Part shown: positions 15,673 through 22,940 of the stretch, piece after piece
How the letters are laid out: every line of letters begins with the position of its first letter
How positions within the stretch are numbered: position 1 is the first letter of the stretch
Source: Oscillospiraceae bacterium
GTDB taxonomy: Bacteria; Bacillota; Clostridia; Oscillospirales; Oscillospiraceae
Length of the DNA stretch: 64,000 nucleotides
Assembly: GCA_015068245.1 (NCBI GenBank)
Contig: SVKU01000012.1
Coordinates: forward strand, 1-64,000
Direction: 5' to 3'
The notes under the pieces: model-generated
Told to the model about the DNA's origin: nothing
The model's input: only the letters and a program-made list of their open reading frames with translations
Databases searched by the model: none
Translations under genes and position numbers: made by a program

Positions 15673-16755
15673 ATGTCAAAATTCAAGGCGTTTCTGAAGA
15701 GGAAAAATATCGTATTTTCCGCAAAGCGTTACGGCGTTGACGCACTTGGTGCCATGGCTCAGGGCCTTTTTTGCTCCCTGCTTATAGGCACTATTCTGAA
15801 TACCATCGGCACCCAGTTCAATGTCGGTTTCCTTACCGCAACTCTCGGTGAAACAGGCTATACAATAGGCGGCCTGTGCTCCGCTATGGTTGGTCCCGCC
15901 ATGGCTGTTGCCATCGGTTATGCTCTGCAGGCACCCAACCTCGTGCTGTTCTCGCTCATACCCGTAGGATTTGCCACCAACGCTCTGGGCGGTGCAGGCG
16001 GACCTTTGGCTGTTCTGTTCGTAGCCATCATAGCTGCCGAATTTGGCAAAATGGTCGCCGGTGAAACCAAGGTAGACATTCTTGTTACCCCCATCGTTAC
16101 TATTCTCATCGGCATCGGCACCGCAGCACTTATTGCAAAACCCATTGGTACCGCTGCCAGCGCCGTTGGTCAGCTTATCATGTGGGCTACCGAGCTGCAT
16201 CCTTTCCTTATGGGCATCATCGTATCCGTTATCGTCGGTATTGCACTTACCCTGCCCATTTCCAGTGCAGCCATTTGTGCAGCACTTGGACTTACCGGTC
16301 TTGCAGGCGGAGCCGCCGTTGCAGGCTGCTGCGCAAATATGGTAGGCTTTGCAGTTATGTCATTCCGTGAAAACCGTTGGGGCGGTCTTGTGGCACAGGG
16401 TATCGGCACGTCCATGCTCCAAATGGGCAACATCGTAAAGAACCCCAAAATCTGGATCCCTGCCATCGTTACCTCTGCCATTACCGGTCCCATTGCCACC
16501 TGTATTTTCAAGCTTGAAATGAACGGTGCTGCCGTTTCCTCCGGCATGGGCACCTGCGGTCTTGTGGGTCAGATAGGCGTTTATACAGGCTGGCTCAATG
16601 ATATTGCTGCCGGAGTCAAGGATTCCATCACGGCTATGGACTGGATTGGTCTTGTACTTGTTTGCTTTGTGCTTCCCGGAGTTATCTGCTGGGCACTTGG
16701 TCTTGTCTGCCGTAAGATAGGCTGGATCAAAGAAGGCGACCTGAAGCTGGATTGA
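15673..16755 (+). CDS. Stand-alone EIIC-like membrane permease (PTS_EIIC_2 type), candidate niacin transporter
   Basis: The 360 residues form about nine to ten hydrophobic helices with many Gly/Ala-rich turns (SLLIGTILNTIGTQF, GGAGGPLAVL, MGTCGLVGQIGVYTGW). The sequence resembles the PTS_EIIC_2 family, usually annotated as a PTS sugar IIC subunit. No EIIA, EIIB or sugar-catabolic gene is near, and the gene lies under a consensus promoter and palindrome shared with the pncB region, 94 bp after niaR. The regulatory context points to uptake of nicotinate, nicotinamide or a related NAD precursor rather than a sugar. The ATG at 15673 has AAAGGTGA upstream. The family call is from recall of motif style; the substrate is inference. 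Confidence 0.7.
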   Translation: MSKFKAFLKRKNIVFSAKRYGVDALGAMAQGLFCSLLIGTILNTIGTQFNVGFLTATLGETGYTIGGLCSAMVGPAMAVAIGYALQAPNLVLFSLIPVGFATNALGGAGGPLAVLFVAIIAAEFGKMVAGETKVDILVTPIVTILIGIGTAALIAKPIGTAASAVGQLIMWATELHPFLMGIIVSVIVGIALTLPISSAAICAALGLTGLAGGAAVAGCCANMVGFAVMSFRENRWGGLVAQGIGTSMLQMGNIVKNPKIWIPAIVTSAITGPIATCIFKLEMNGAAVSSGMGTCGLVGQIGVYTGWLNDIAAGVKDSITAMDWIGLVLVCFVLPGVICWALGLVCRKIGWIKEGDLKLD

Positions 16756-16810
16756 GTTCACACTATCATTTTGCTGACTTAACTTGCATGGTTTTACGGT
16801 AGTGTTGTAG

Positions 16811-16830
16811 GGAACGGTCTTGACCGTTCC
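16811..16830 (+). other. Short perfect hairpin
   Basis: GGAACGGTC-TTGACC-like palindrome (stem GGAACGGTC/GACCGTTCC) lies between the EIIC-like gene and the following terminator. Its role is unknown. Confidence 0.4.
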
Positions 16831-16850
16831 GCACATTTCATCTCAAATAA

Positions 16851-16876
16851 AAAGGAGCCTGTACAGGCTCCTTTTT
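16851..16876. terminator. Bidirectional terminator
   Basis: AAAGGAGCCTGT and ACAGGCTCCTTT form a continuous palindrome followed by a T-run, placed exactly at the end of the minus-strand metal-transport operon and downstream of the EIIC-like gene. Confidence 0.85.
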
Positions 16877-17724
16877 TATGCTTTTTTCTTTCCAATCACA
16901 AATGTGACCGCAAACCACAGTGCCAAAAACAGTGATATGGCGGCACCTGAAGATGAACCGACATAGTATGACAGAAACAAACCTGCAAGACCGCATACAA
17001 GGGCACCAAGGACGGAGAAAAGGTGATACTTTCTCATATTTCCTGCGATGTTTCTGGCAGATGCGGCGGGAAGTATCAGCAGAGAATTGATAACCAGCAG
17101 ACCTACCCATGTCATGGCCATGGTAACAACCAGAGCGATAATGGCGGAAAAGATGGTTTCATAGGCAAAGACCTTTACTCCACGGCTTTCGGCCAATGCA
17201 GGGTGTACCGAAGCCAGAGTCAGCCTGTTAATGCCGATCACCCAAAGTACCGTGACACAAATCAGAGTAATCAGCAGCAAAAGCAGTTCGTTGGGATTGA
17301 CGCTGAGTATGTCGCCGATAAGGTAAGTGTTAAACTTGGTAAAGCTTCTGCCGCCAATGGTGGATATAAATATGCCCAATGCGACAGCAGTGGAAGAGAA
17401 TACGCCGATTATGGTATCGCTGGAAAAGTTGGACTTTCTGCGTACCAGGGAAAACAATACCGCAAAGGCTACAGCCAGAGCAGCGGCAAACCAAAGGGGA
17501 TTGGCAAGTCCGCACAGCGCACCGATGGCTATGCCTGTAAATCCGCTGTGACCAAGTGCATCTGAGAAAAAGGACATCTTGTTGGTTACTATCATGGTGG
17601 ACAGCAGACCGAACAGGGGTGACATGAGGATAACTGCCAGCAGGGCGTTTTTCATAAAGTACATTCCGCCGCTCTGAGCCCATTCAAAAGGCAGCAGCTC
17701 GATTATGGAATACCAAAGCTCCAT
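16876..17724 (-). CDS. Metal ABC transporter permease (ABC-3 family, ZnuB-like)
   Basis: The 282 residues start at ATG 17724, which overlaps the ATPase stop as TGATG behind GGGAGGTGAG. About eight membrane helices are visible, with family motifs SFFSDALGHSGFTGIAIG (about 51-68), DTIIGVFSSTAVALG, and the coupling region VGLLVINSLLILPAASARN. It forms the membrane channel for the binding protein and ATPase encoded just upstream. Metal choice within the family (Zn, Mn, Fe) cannot be read from the permease. Confidence 0.9.
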   Translation of the reverse strand: MELWYSIIELLPFEWAQSGGMYFMKNALLAVILMSPLFGLLSTMIVTNKMSFFSDALGHSGFTGIAIGALCGLANPLWFAAALAVAFAVLFSLVRRKSNFSSDTIIGVFSSTAVALGIFISTIGGRSFTKFNTYLIGDILSVNPNELLLLLITLICVTVLWVIGINRLTLASVHPALAESRGVKVFAYETIFSAIIALVVTMAMTWVGLLVINSLLILPAASARNIAGNMRKYHLFSVLGALVCGLAGLFLSYYVGSSSGAAISLFLALWFAVTFVIGKKKA

Positions 17725-18476
17725 CACAGCTCACCTCCCAGATTGAAAACACGGCGAAACTCTGCCGATGACAGCACATCGGAGGGGGAACCGGCCTTGA
17801 TAATGGTATCCTTTAGCAGCAGAACCTTGTCTGCAAAGCCCTCCAGAGACGCAAAGTCGTGGGTGGTGATAAGGATAGACAGATCGTATTTGACCCGAAT
17901 CTCGTCAAGCATTTCCTTTAGCCGCTGCATACCCTCAACATCTATGCCGCTCATAGGCTCGTCGAGTATCAGCATATGGGGGACAGGCTCGAGAGCCAAA
18001 GCCAGCAGCACTCGCTGCAGCTCGCCGCCAGACAGAGCTCCGATGCGCTTATCTATCAGGCTTTCGCCCTTCACCCGGGAAAGACAATCAATTACATCGC
18101 TGCGTATGCTCTTTTTTACAGGCAGAAATACAGGACGCTTTGTCATACACATGGAAAACAGATCAAGCACGCTTACAGGCTCGCCACGGTCAAAGCTCGG
18201 GCTTTGAGGAACGTATCCTATGAGAGGTCGCTGAGATCCTCCCCCGGCAGGAGTAAAGGTGATGCTGCCGCTATACTCCCTTTGACCAAGCAGTGATTTT
18301 ATAAGGGTGCTTTTGCCTGCGCCGTTGGGGCCGATGAGCGCAACGATCTCACCGCAGTGGACATGAAAGCTTACATCGTGGAATATGTTTTCGCCCTCTG
18401 CAGATGCACCAAGATTGTGGACGGCAAGACAGCAGGAACCTGAGCATTCGCTGCTGTTGTGTTTTATGTTTCTCAT
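17724..18476 (-). CDS. Metal ABC transporter ATP-binding protein (ZnuC-like)
   Basis: The 250 residues contain Walker A GPNGAGKST at about 49-57, Q-loop in GYVPQSPSF, signature LSGGELQRV at about 149-157, Walker B LILDEP, and the switch His in ITTHDF. The N-terminus has an extra stretch with four Cys (CSGSC C) before the first strand. It starts 3 bp after the binding-protein stop and overlaps the permease start, so all three are translated from one message. Confidence 0.9.
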   Translation of the reverse strand: MRNIKHNSSECSGSCCLAVHNLGASAEGENIFHDVSFHVHCGEIVALIGPNGAGKSTLIKSLLGQREYSGSITFTPAGGGSQRPLIGYVPQSPSFDRGEPVSVLDLFSMCMTKRPVFLPVKKSIRSDVIDCLSRVKGESLIDKRIGALSGGELQRVLLALALEPVPHMLILDEPMSGIDVEGMQRLKEMLDEIRVKYDLSILITTHDFASLEGFADKVLLLKDTIIKAGSPSDVLSSAEFRRVFNLGGEL

Positions 18477-18479
18477 AAT

Positions 18480-19382
18480 TTAACCTAAAGCCTCAAGAAT
18501 TGATTCGACATTGGCGGTAATGATATCGCAGTAAGGATCCCCGGATCCGGTGCCGCTTGAGGAAATCATCATATTAAGTGAAGCAACGGCTGCGCCGGTT
18601 TCACGGGCAATAGCTTCTGCTGTTGCGGTGGAGCCGTTGACTTCGGTAAAAACAGCAGGAATGCTGTGCTCGTTTATAAGGGAGATTATCTCTGCCATTT
18701 CAGCGGCAGAAGCCTCGCTTCCGGATTCTTCTTCGATCGACTTCAAAGTGGTAAGTTCAAAAGCGTTTGCGAAATAGGCAAAACCGTCGTGAAAGGTTAT
18801 AAGCTCACGGCAGGACAGGTTTTCCAATCTAGAGTTCAGATCGGCTTTCAGCGTAACCAGCGTGTCGCCGTAGCTTTCGGCATTGGCCATCAATGTGTCG
18901 CCGGGCAGGTAAGTGCTGAGAGCTTCTGCAATGTTCTTTGCCATCATAGCAGCGTTTTCCGGGTCAAGCCAGATGTGGGGATCATACTCAGCATGATCGT
19001 GCCCGTGTTCGTGGCTGTGACCGTCGCTGCAGAGCAGTTCAATACCTGCAGAACAATCGTATACTGCTTTTGCAGACAAGTCAACATCATTAAGGAAAAA
19101 CTCAAACCCGGCACCGCTGAGCAGAACCACATCACAGCTGTCCAGCTTTTTCATATCATTGACAGACAGGGAATAGTCGTGGACACAACTCAAATCCTGA
19201 TCAATGAGCAGAGAAACGTCCACACCGTCAATACCTTCAACTACCTTTGAGCAAAGCAGATAAACGGGATATGTGGTGCAGGTTATTTTGAGATTTCCGA
19301 CGTCCTCGGTTTCCGGGCTGCTGCCGCAGCCGGTCAGCAGAATCAAGGAAACAATAAGAAACAGAGTTAGTAGTTTTTTCAA
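18480..19382 (-). CDS. Metal ABC transporter substrate-binding lipoprotein (ZnuA-like)
   Basis: The start is TTG 19382, with AAAGG 8 bp upstream; no ATG fits. The lipobox is LLTGC at about residue 19. The cluster A-I fold is recognised from TTYPVYLLC, LLSGAGFEFFL and the His-rich loop GHSHEHGHDHAEYDPHIWLDP region near residues 121-140, followed by a long backbone helix. His-rich loops are characteristic of zinc-binding members. Family metal ligands near the YDPH and ELITFHDGFAYF motifs are present. Mn or Fe transport is less likely but not excluded. Confidence 0.88.
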   Translation of the reverse strand: MKKLLTLFLIVSLILLTGCGSSPETEDVGNLKITCTTYPVYLLCSKVVEGIDGVDVSLLIDQDLSCVHDYSLSVNDMKKLDSCDVVLLSGAGFEFFLNDVDLSAKAVYDCSAGIELLCSDGHSHEHGHDHAEYDPHIWLDPENAAMMAKNIAEALSTYLPGDTLMANAESYGDTLVTLKADLNSRLENLSCRELITFHDGFAYFANAFELTTLKSIEEESGSEASAAEMAEIISLINEHSIPAVFTEVNGSTATAEAIARETGAAVASLNMMISSSGTGSGDPYCDIITANVESILEALG

Positions 19383-19397
19383 AATATCAGCCTTTCG

Positions 19398-20024
19398 TCA
19401 ACTGAAAAGTTTTTCGGCATTCAGTATTTTAATGGAGCGTCCGTCAAATTCAAGTATACCCCCGTCACGAAGAGTGCATAATTCCCTCGACAGGGAAGGG
19501 CGTGAAACAGCAAGATACTCAGCAAGCTGGTTGCGGTTGAACGGAATATCCAGATAGGGGCTGCCGCATTGGTCGTAAACGGTTTTAAGATAGGCAGTCA
19601 GCCTTTGCCTTATGCCGTGAACACCCAGAAGAAACGTCCTTTGACGTTCAGCGGTAAGTTCATCTGCCAGCAGCATGAGCGCATTGGAGAAAAGCTTTTC
19701 TTTAAGCTCGACAGGTACGTTAGCCGGTGAGGTGAAAAAGTCGCCGGGAAGCAAAACGATCCTGGACTTGGTTCTTGCTGTGAAGTCCGCCGGATCCCTG
19801 CCGGTCAGAGCGTAGCAAAGTCCAAAACATTGGCCTTTTTTGAAAATACCGTACTGACATTGGACAGTGCCGCTCAGAACCAGTGCAAAAAACCTTGCTT
19901 CACCAATCTGCAGGTCAATGTGCTCGCCTGCAATACAGGATTTATACCGTGGGACGAGATATTCGCCAAGAGTGTTTAAATCGTCTATGCCATGAAACAG
20001 GGGACCGGTAAAGACTTTTTTCAT
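19398..20024 (-). CDS. Crp/Fnr-family transcriptional regulator
   Basis: The 208 residues have a cNMP-binding-like beta barrel at about 20-115 and a winged helix at 150-205 with NQLAEYLAVSRPSLSRELCTL. Four Cys (30, 56, 66, 70) lie in the sensor part, three of them spaced CxxxxxxxxxCxxxC, so a metal or Fe-S site is conceivable; this is not the Fnr arrangement. The start is ATG 20024 behind AAGGAG, which overlaps the aconitase-like gene end. It sits between that gene and the metal transporter in one operon, so it likely senses metal, redox or Fe-S status. That role is inference. Confidence 0.85.
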   Translation of the reverse strand: MKKVFTGPLFHGIDDLNTLGEYLVPRYKSCIAGEHIDLQIGEARFFALVLSGTVQCQYGIFKKGQCFGLCYALTGRDPADFTARTKSRIVLLPGDFFTSPANVPVELKEKLFSNALMLLADELTAERQRTFLLGVHGIRQRLTAYLKTVYDQCGSPYLDIPFNRNQLAEYLAVSRPSLSRELCTLRDGGILEFDGRSIKILNAEKLFS

Positions 20025-20034
20025 ATTCTGCTCC

Positions 20035-22272
20035 TTACTGAGCGTAATAATTGATAAGACAACCTGCCAGAATGATATCGCGGTCTTCCTTTGCCAGATT
20101 CTCCATCAGCAGGGTTATGACCTTCTTTTCGGCGTTTTGAATAAGAACAGCCTCAATGCTGTCATCTCCGTTTTCGAGAGCAGACTTGATGCCTTCGACG
20201 TAAATCATATCACCGGGCTGAATGTTCAGCTGCTCAACACCACGATAGGTGAAGGGCACCATACCCCAGTTGATGACGTTGCTGCGATAACGCTTGGTGG
20301 CAAAATCTTCGCACAGGTTGGCAGCACCGCCAAGCACACGCTGGCAGGAAGCAGCCTGTTCACGGGCGGAACCGTCACCGGGACGGATAGCCATTACCAT
20401 GCTGCCGTAAGCGGTAGTGGAGGGATCAAAGCCTTCCATGGCAGAAACGACTCTGGGATCAGCTGGGTCAATACGGCGCAGACGTTCAATTTCAAGAACC
20501 TCCTTGGCACGACCAACATAGGCAGGATCCTTGCGTGACAGGGCAAACTCGGAAAGCTTGATGGGGTTGGAGCGATAAGAGGAGGTTTCGCCGGAGGGAA
20601 TAAGCTCATCGGTAGTTGTAACAGGGTCGTATATTGCGGAAGCAACTTTGATGAGCAGGTTGTCTGTCATGGAGATCTGTTCAGGCCAGTCGGCAATGTT
20701 GGGACCGTAAATAAGCTCGGCACTTCTGTCGGCTTTGCCAAAGCCCTGATAAACCCTTGCCTTGTAAGGAGTATCGTCGAAATTGTACTCGGTCTGAGGC
20801 AGGTCAACGGGAGGTTCGGGCAAATCGGTGGCAGCGGTGATGGCGCCTCCGTTGAGTGCGCTGGCAGCAATTGAACGGGCGTCCATCAGTGCAACATAGG
20901 ATATCTGACCGTCACCGGGTTTGCTGCCCTCGCGGTTGGGGAAGTTGCGGGTGGAATGACGCAGGGAGAAGGCGCCGTTGGCGGGAACATCACCTGCACC
21001 AAAGCAGGGACCGCAGAAAGCACTGCGAATAGAAGCGCCGGAGGATATGAGGCTGGACAGCGTACCCTTACGGGTAAGCTCCAGCATGACAGGCTGGCTT
21101 GCAGGATAAACGGACAGCCAGAAAGCGTCGCTTCCAAGGCTTTTCCCGTCAAGAATTTCGGCAGCACGGACAAGGTTCTGATAAGTGCCGCCGCTGCAGC
21201 CCGCAATAACGCCCTGATCGGCGTAGAATTTTCCGTTTTTGATTTTGTTGACCAGAGATGGAGCGTTAACACCAAGCTGAGTTTTAGTGTCCTCATCAAC
21301 CTTTCTCAGCAGGTCTTCCATGTTTTCGTTGAACTCTCGTATAGTATAGGCGTTGCTGGGGTGGAAGGGCAGAGCTATCATAGGCTCAATTTTTGAAAGG
21401 TCAACTTTAAGCAGAACATCGTAATATGCGCCATTTTCCGGAGAAAGCTCTTTAAATGCTTCGGGTCTGCCGTGGATAGTGAGAGCGGTTTTGACGGTGT
21501 CGTCAGTCTGCCATACAGAGGAAAGGCAGGAGGTTTCAGTGGTCATAACGTCAATGCCGTTGCGGTAATCCATGCTCAGATTGGCAATGCCGGGGCCGAC
21601 AAACTCCATGATGCGGTTTTTAACAATACCATCGTTGAAAGTTTTGCCTATGATGGCAAGAGCTACGTCCTGGGGGCCAACACCGGGACGGGGAGAGCCT
21701 TCCATCCAAACGCAAACAACTTCCGGGCGACTGACATCATAAGTCTTGCCAAGCAGCTGCTTTGCCAGCTCAGGACCGCCCTCACCGATAGATACAGTGC
21801 CGTAAGCACCGTAACGGGTATGGCTGTCGGAAGCAATGATCATAGCACCGGAGGCGGCATATCGCTCACGCATATATTGATGGATAACGGCCTGATGAGC
21901 AGGTACAAATTCGCCTCCGTAACGCTTGCAGGCAGAAAGACCAAACAGGTGATCGTCCTCATTGATGGTGCCTCCAACAGCACAAAGGCTGTTATGGCAG
22001 TTGGTCAAAACATAGGGGATTGGAAAACTGTCAAGACCACCGGCACGGGCAGTCTGAATTATTCCCACATAAGTTATGTCGTGGGAAGCCATGGCATCAA
22101 ATTTGATTTTCAGATAATCCTCGCTGCCCGAGGTATTGTGAGCGTCGAGAATGGACCAGGCAATGGTTTTGTTTTTGCCGGCTCTGACGTCAAGACCAAG
22201 GGCAACGCCCTCGGCTGCAGATATAATATTTCCGTTGTGGTAAAATGCACCGTTCAAGTCATATGTAATCAT
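20035..22272 (-). CDS. Aconitase-family hydratase (YbhJ-like)
   Basis: The 745 residues follow the aconitase plan: an N-terminal dehydratase part with DSHTRYGAYGTVSIGEGG (about 148-165), the three cluster ligands in TETSC (about 249) and AFCGPCFGAG (about 420-429), a linker, and a swivel domain with RSNVINWGMVPF (about 665-676). The length and opening resemble E. coli YbhJ rather than AcnA or AcnB, so the substrate may not be citrate. ATG 22272 has GGAGATG upstream. The next gene starts 10 bp after the stop. Cotranscription with a metal transporter fits a need to supply or protect a labile 4Fe-4S cluster. Confidence 0.85.
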   Translation of the reverse strand: MITYDLNGAFYHNGNIISAAEGVALGLDVRAGKNKTIAWSILDAHNTSGSEDYLKIKFDAMASHDITYVGIIQTARAGGLDSFPIPYVLTNCHNSLCAVGGTINEDDHLFGLSACKRYGGEFVPAHQAVIHQYMRERYAASGAMIIASDSHTRYGAYGTVSIGEGGPELAKQLLGKTYDVSRPEVVCVWMEGSPRPGVGPQDVALAIIGKTFNDGIVKNRIMEFVGPGIANLSMDYRNGIDVMTTETSCLSSVWQTDDTVKTALTIHGRPEAFKELSPENGAYYDVLLKVDLSKIEPMIALPFHPSNAYTIREFNENMEDLLRKVDEDTKTQLGVNAPSLVNKIKNGKFYADQGVIAGCSGGTYQNLVRAAEILDGKSLGSDAFWLSVYPASQPVMLELTRKGTLSSLISSGASIRSAFCGPCFGAGDVPANGAFSLRHSTRNFPNREGSKPGDGQISYVALMDARSIAASALNGGAITAATDLPEPPVDLPQTEYNFDDTPYKARVYQGFGKADRSAELIYGPNIADWPEQISMTDNLLIKVASAIYDPVTTTDELIPSGETSSYRSNPIKLSEFALSRKDPAYVGRAKEVLEIERLRRIDPADPRVVSAMEGFDPSTTAYGSMVMAIRPGDGSAREQAASCQRVLGGAANLCEDFATKRYRSNVINWGMVPFTYRGVEQLNIQPGDMIYVEGIKSALENGDDSIEAVLIQNAEKKVITLLMENLAKEDRDIILAGCLINYYAQ

Positions 22273-22308
22273 GTTGCATCTCCGATAAATGAAAATTTCT
22301 TACCTTAT

Positions 22309-22372
22309 ATAATACCAATTTTCGGTCCATAATGCAAATACAAATAGCAGATAACCTATTATCTGCTATTTG
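22309..22372 (-). promoter_or_regulatory. Promoter and upstream palindrome of the aconitase/metal operon
   Basis: On the minus strand TTGCAT (22332-22337) and TATTAT (22309-22314) are 17 bp apart. Just upstream, 22341-22372 is a 32-bp perfect palindrome with CAAATAGCAGATAA arms around CCTA. It overlaps the ogt stop, so it may be ogt's terminator, an activator site, or both. Confidence 0.55.
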
Positions 22373-22835
22373 CACTGATTATTCGCTTTTCATGGTCCAA
22401 AAGCCATGTTTTCGGGCTGCTTTCATCGTTCCATTTGCCCATATATCCGCCAAGACTGCCATCAGCTGCAACTACCCGATGGCAGGGAATGATAATTGAA
22501 ACGGGGTTTTTCCTGTTTGCCTGTCCGACAGCACGAAAAGCTTTGGGAGAACCGATGTTTTCCGCCAACTGTTTGTATGATATGGTGCAGCCGTAGGGAA
22601 TGTCGCAAAGACCACGCCAGACACGTTTTTGAAACTCAGTGCCAACAGGATCAACAGGCAGATCAAAGGTTTGTCGGCTGCCTTCAAAATATTCAATAAG
22701 CTGCCGTTTTGCCTCAAGCAGCAGTTCGCAGATATCGCCGTCTGTCGTTGTTTGAAATTCAACTGACAAAATAACCCGACCATCAGACGTAACGGTAACA
22801 TCACCGGCAGGGGAAGAAAAACATAAAGAATACAT
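22359..22835 (-). CDS. ogt: Methylated-DNA--protein-cysteine methyltransferase
   Basis: This suicide repair enzyme takes the alkyl group from O6-alkylguanine onto a cysteine. The 158 residues show the active motif PCHRVV with Cys118 and the DNA-binding helix SYKQLAENIGSPKAFRAVG, with YMGKWNDE close to the C-terminus. The start is ATG 22835 behind AAAGGTGA; the upstream GTG has no ribosome site. It lacks the AraC-like domain of Ada. It appears monocistronic. Confidence 0.94.
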   Translation of the reverse strand: MYSLCFSSPAGDVTVTSDGRVILSVEFQTTTDGDICELLLEAKRQLIEYFEGSRQTFDLPVDPVGTEFQKRVWRGLCDIPYGCTISYKQLAENIGSPKAFRAVGQANRKNPVSIIIPCHRVVAADGSLGGYMGKWNDESSPKTWLLDHEKRIISANSR

Positions 22836-22892
22836 AATGATCACCTTTGAATGGATATCTCCCTAATCCCGATATCCTAAATTCTAACCCCT

Positions 22893-22940
22893 ATCGATAA
22901 AAGAACCTGCGGCTTTTCAGCCGCAGGTTCTTTTATCGAT
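22893..22940 (-). terminator. Terminator of hppA (48-bp palindrome)
   Basis: Arms ATCGATAAAAGAACC and GGTTCTTTTATCGAT extend a GC-rich CTGCGGC/GCCGCAG stem with a TTTTCA-type loop. It begins at the hppA stop codon. Confidence 0.85.

Noticed and set aside
15673-16755. Sugar PTS system
   Set aside because: No EIIA, EIIB, HPr-linked regulator or sugar-catabolic gene is present, and the operator context points to niacin.
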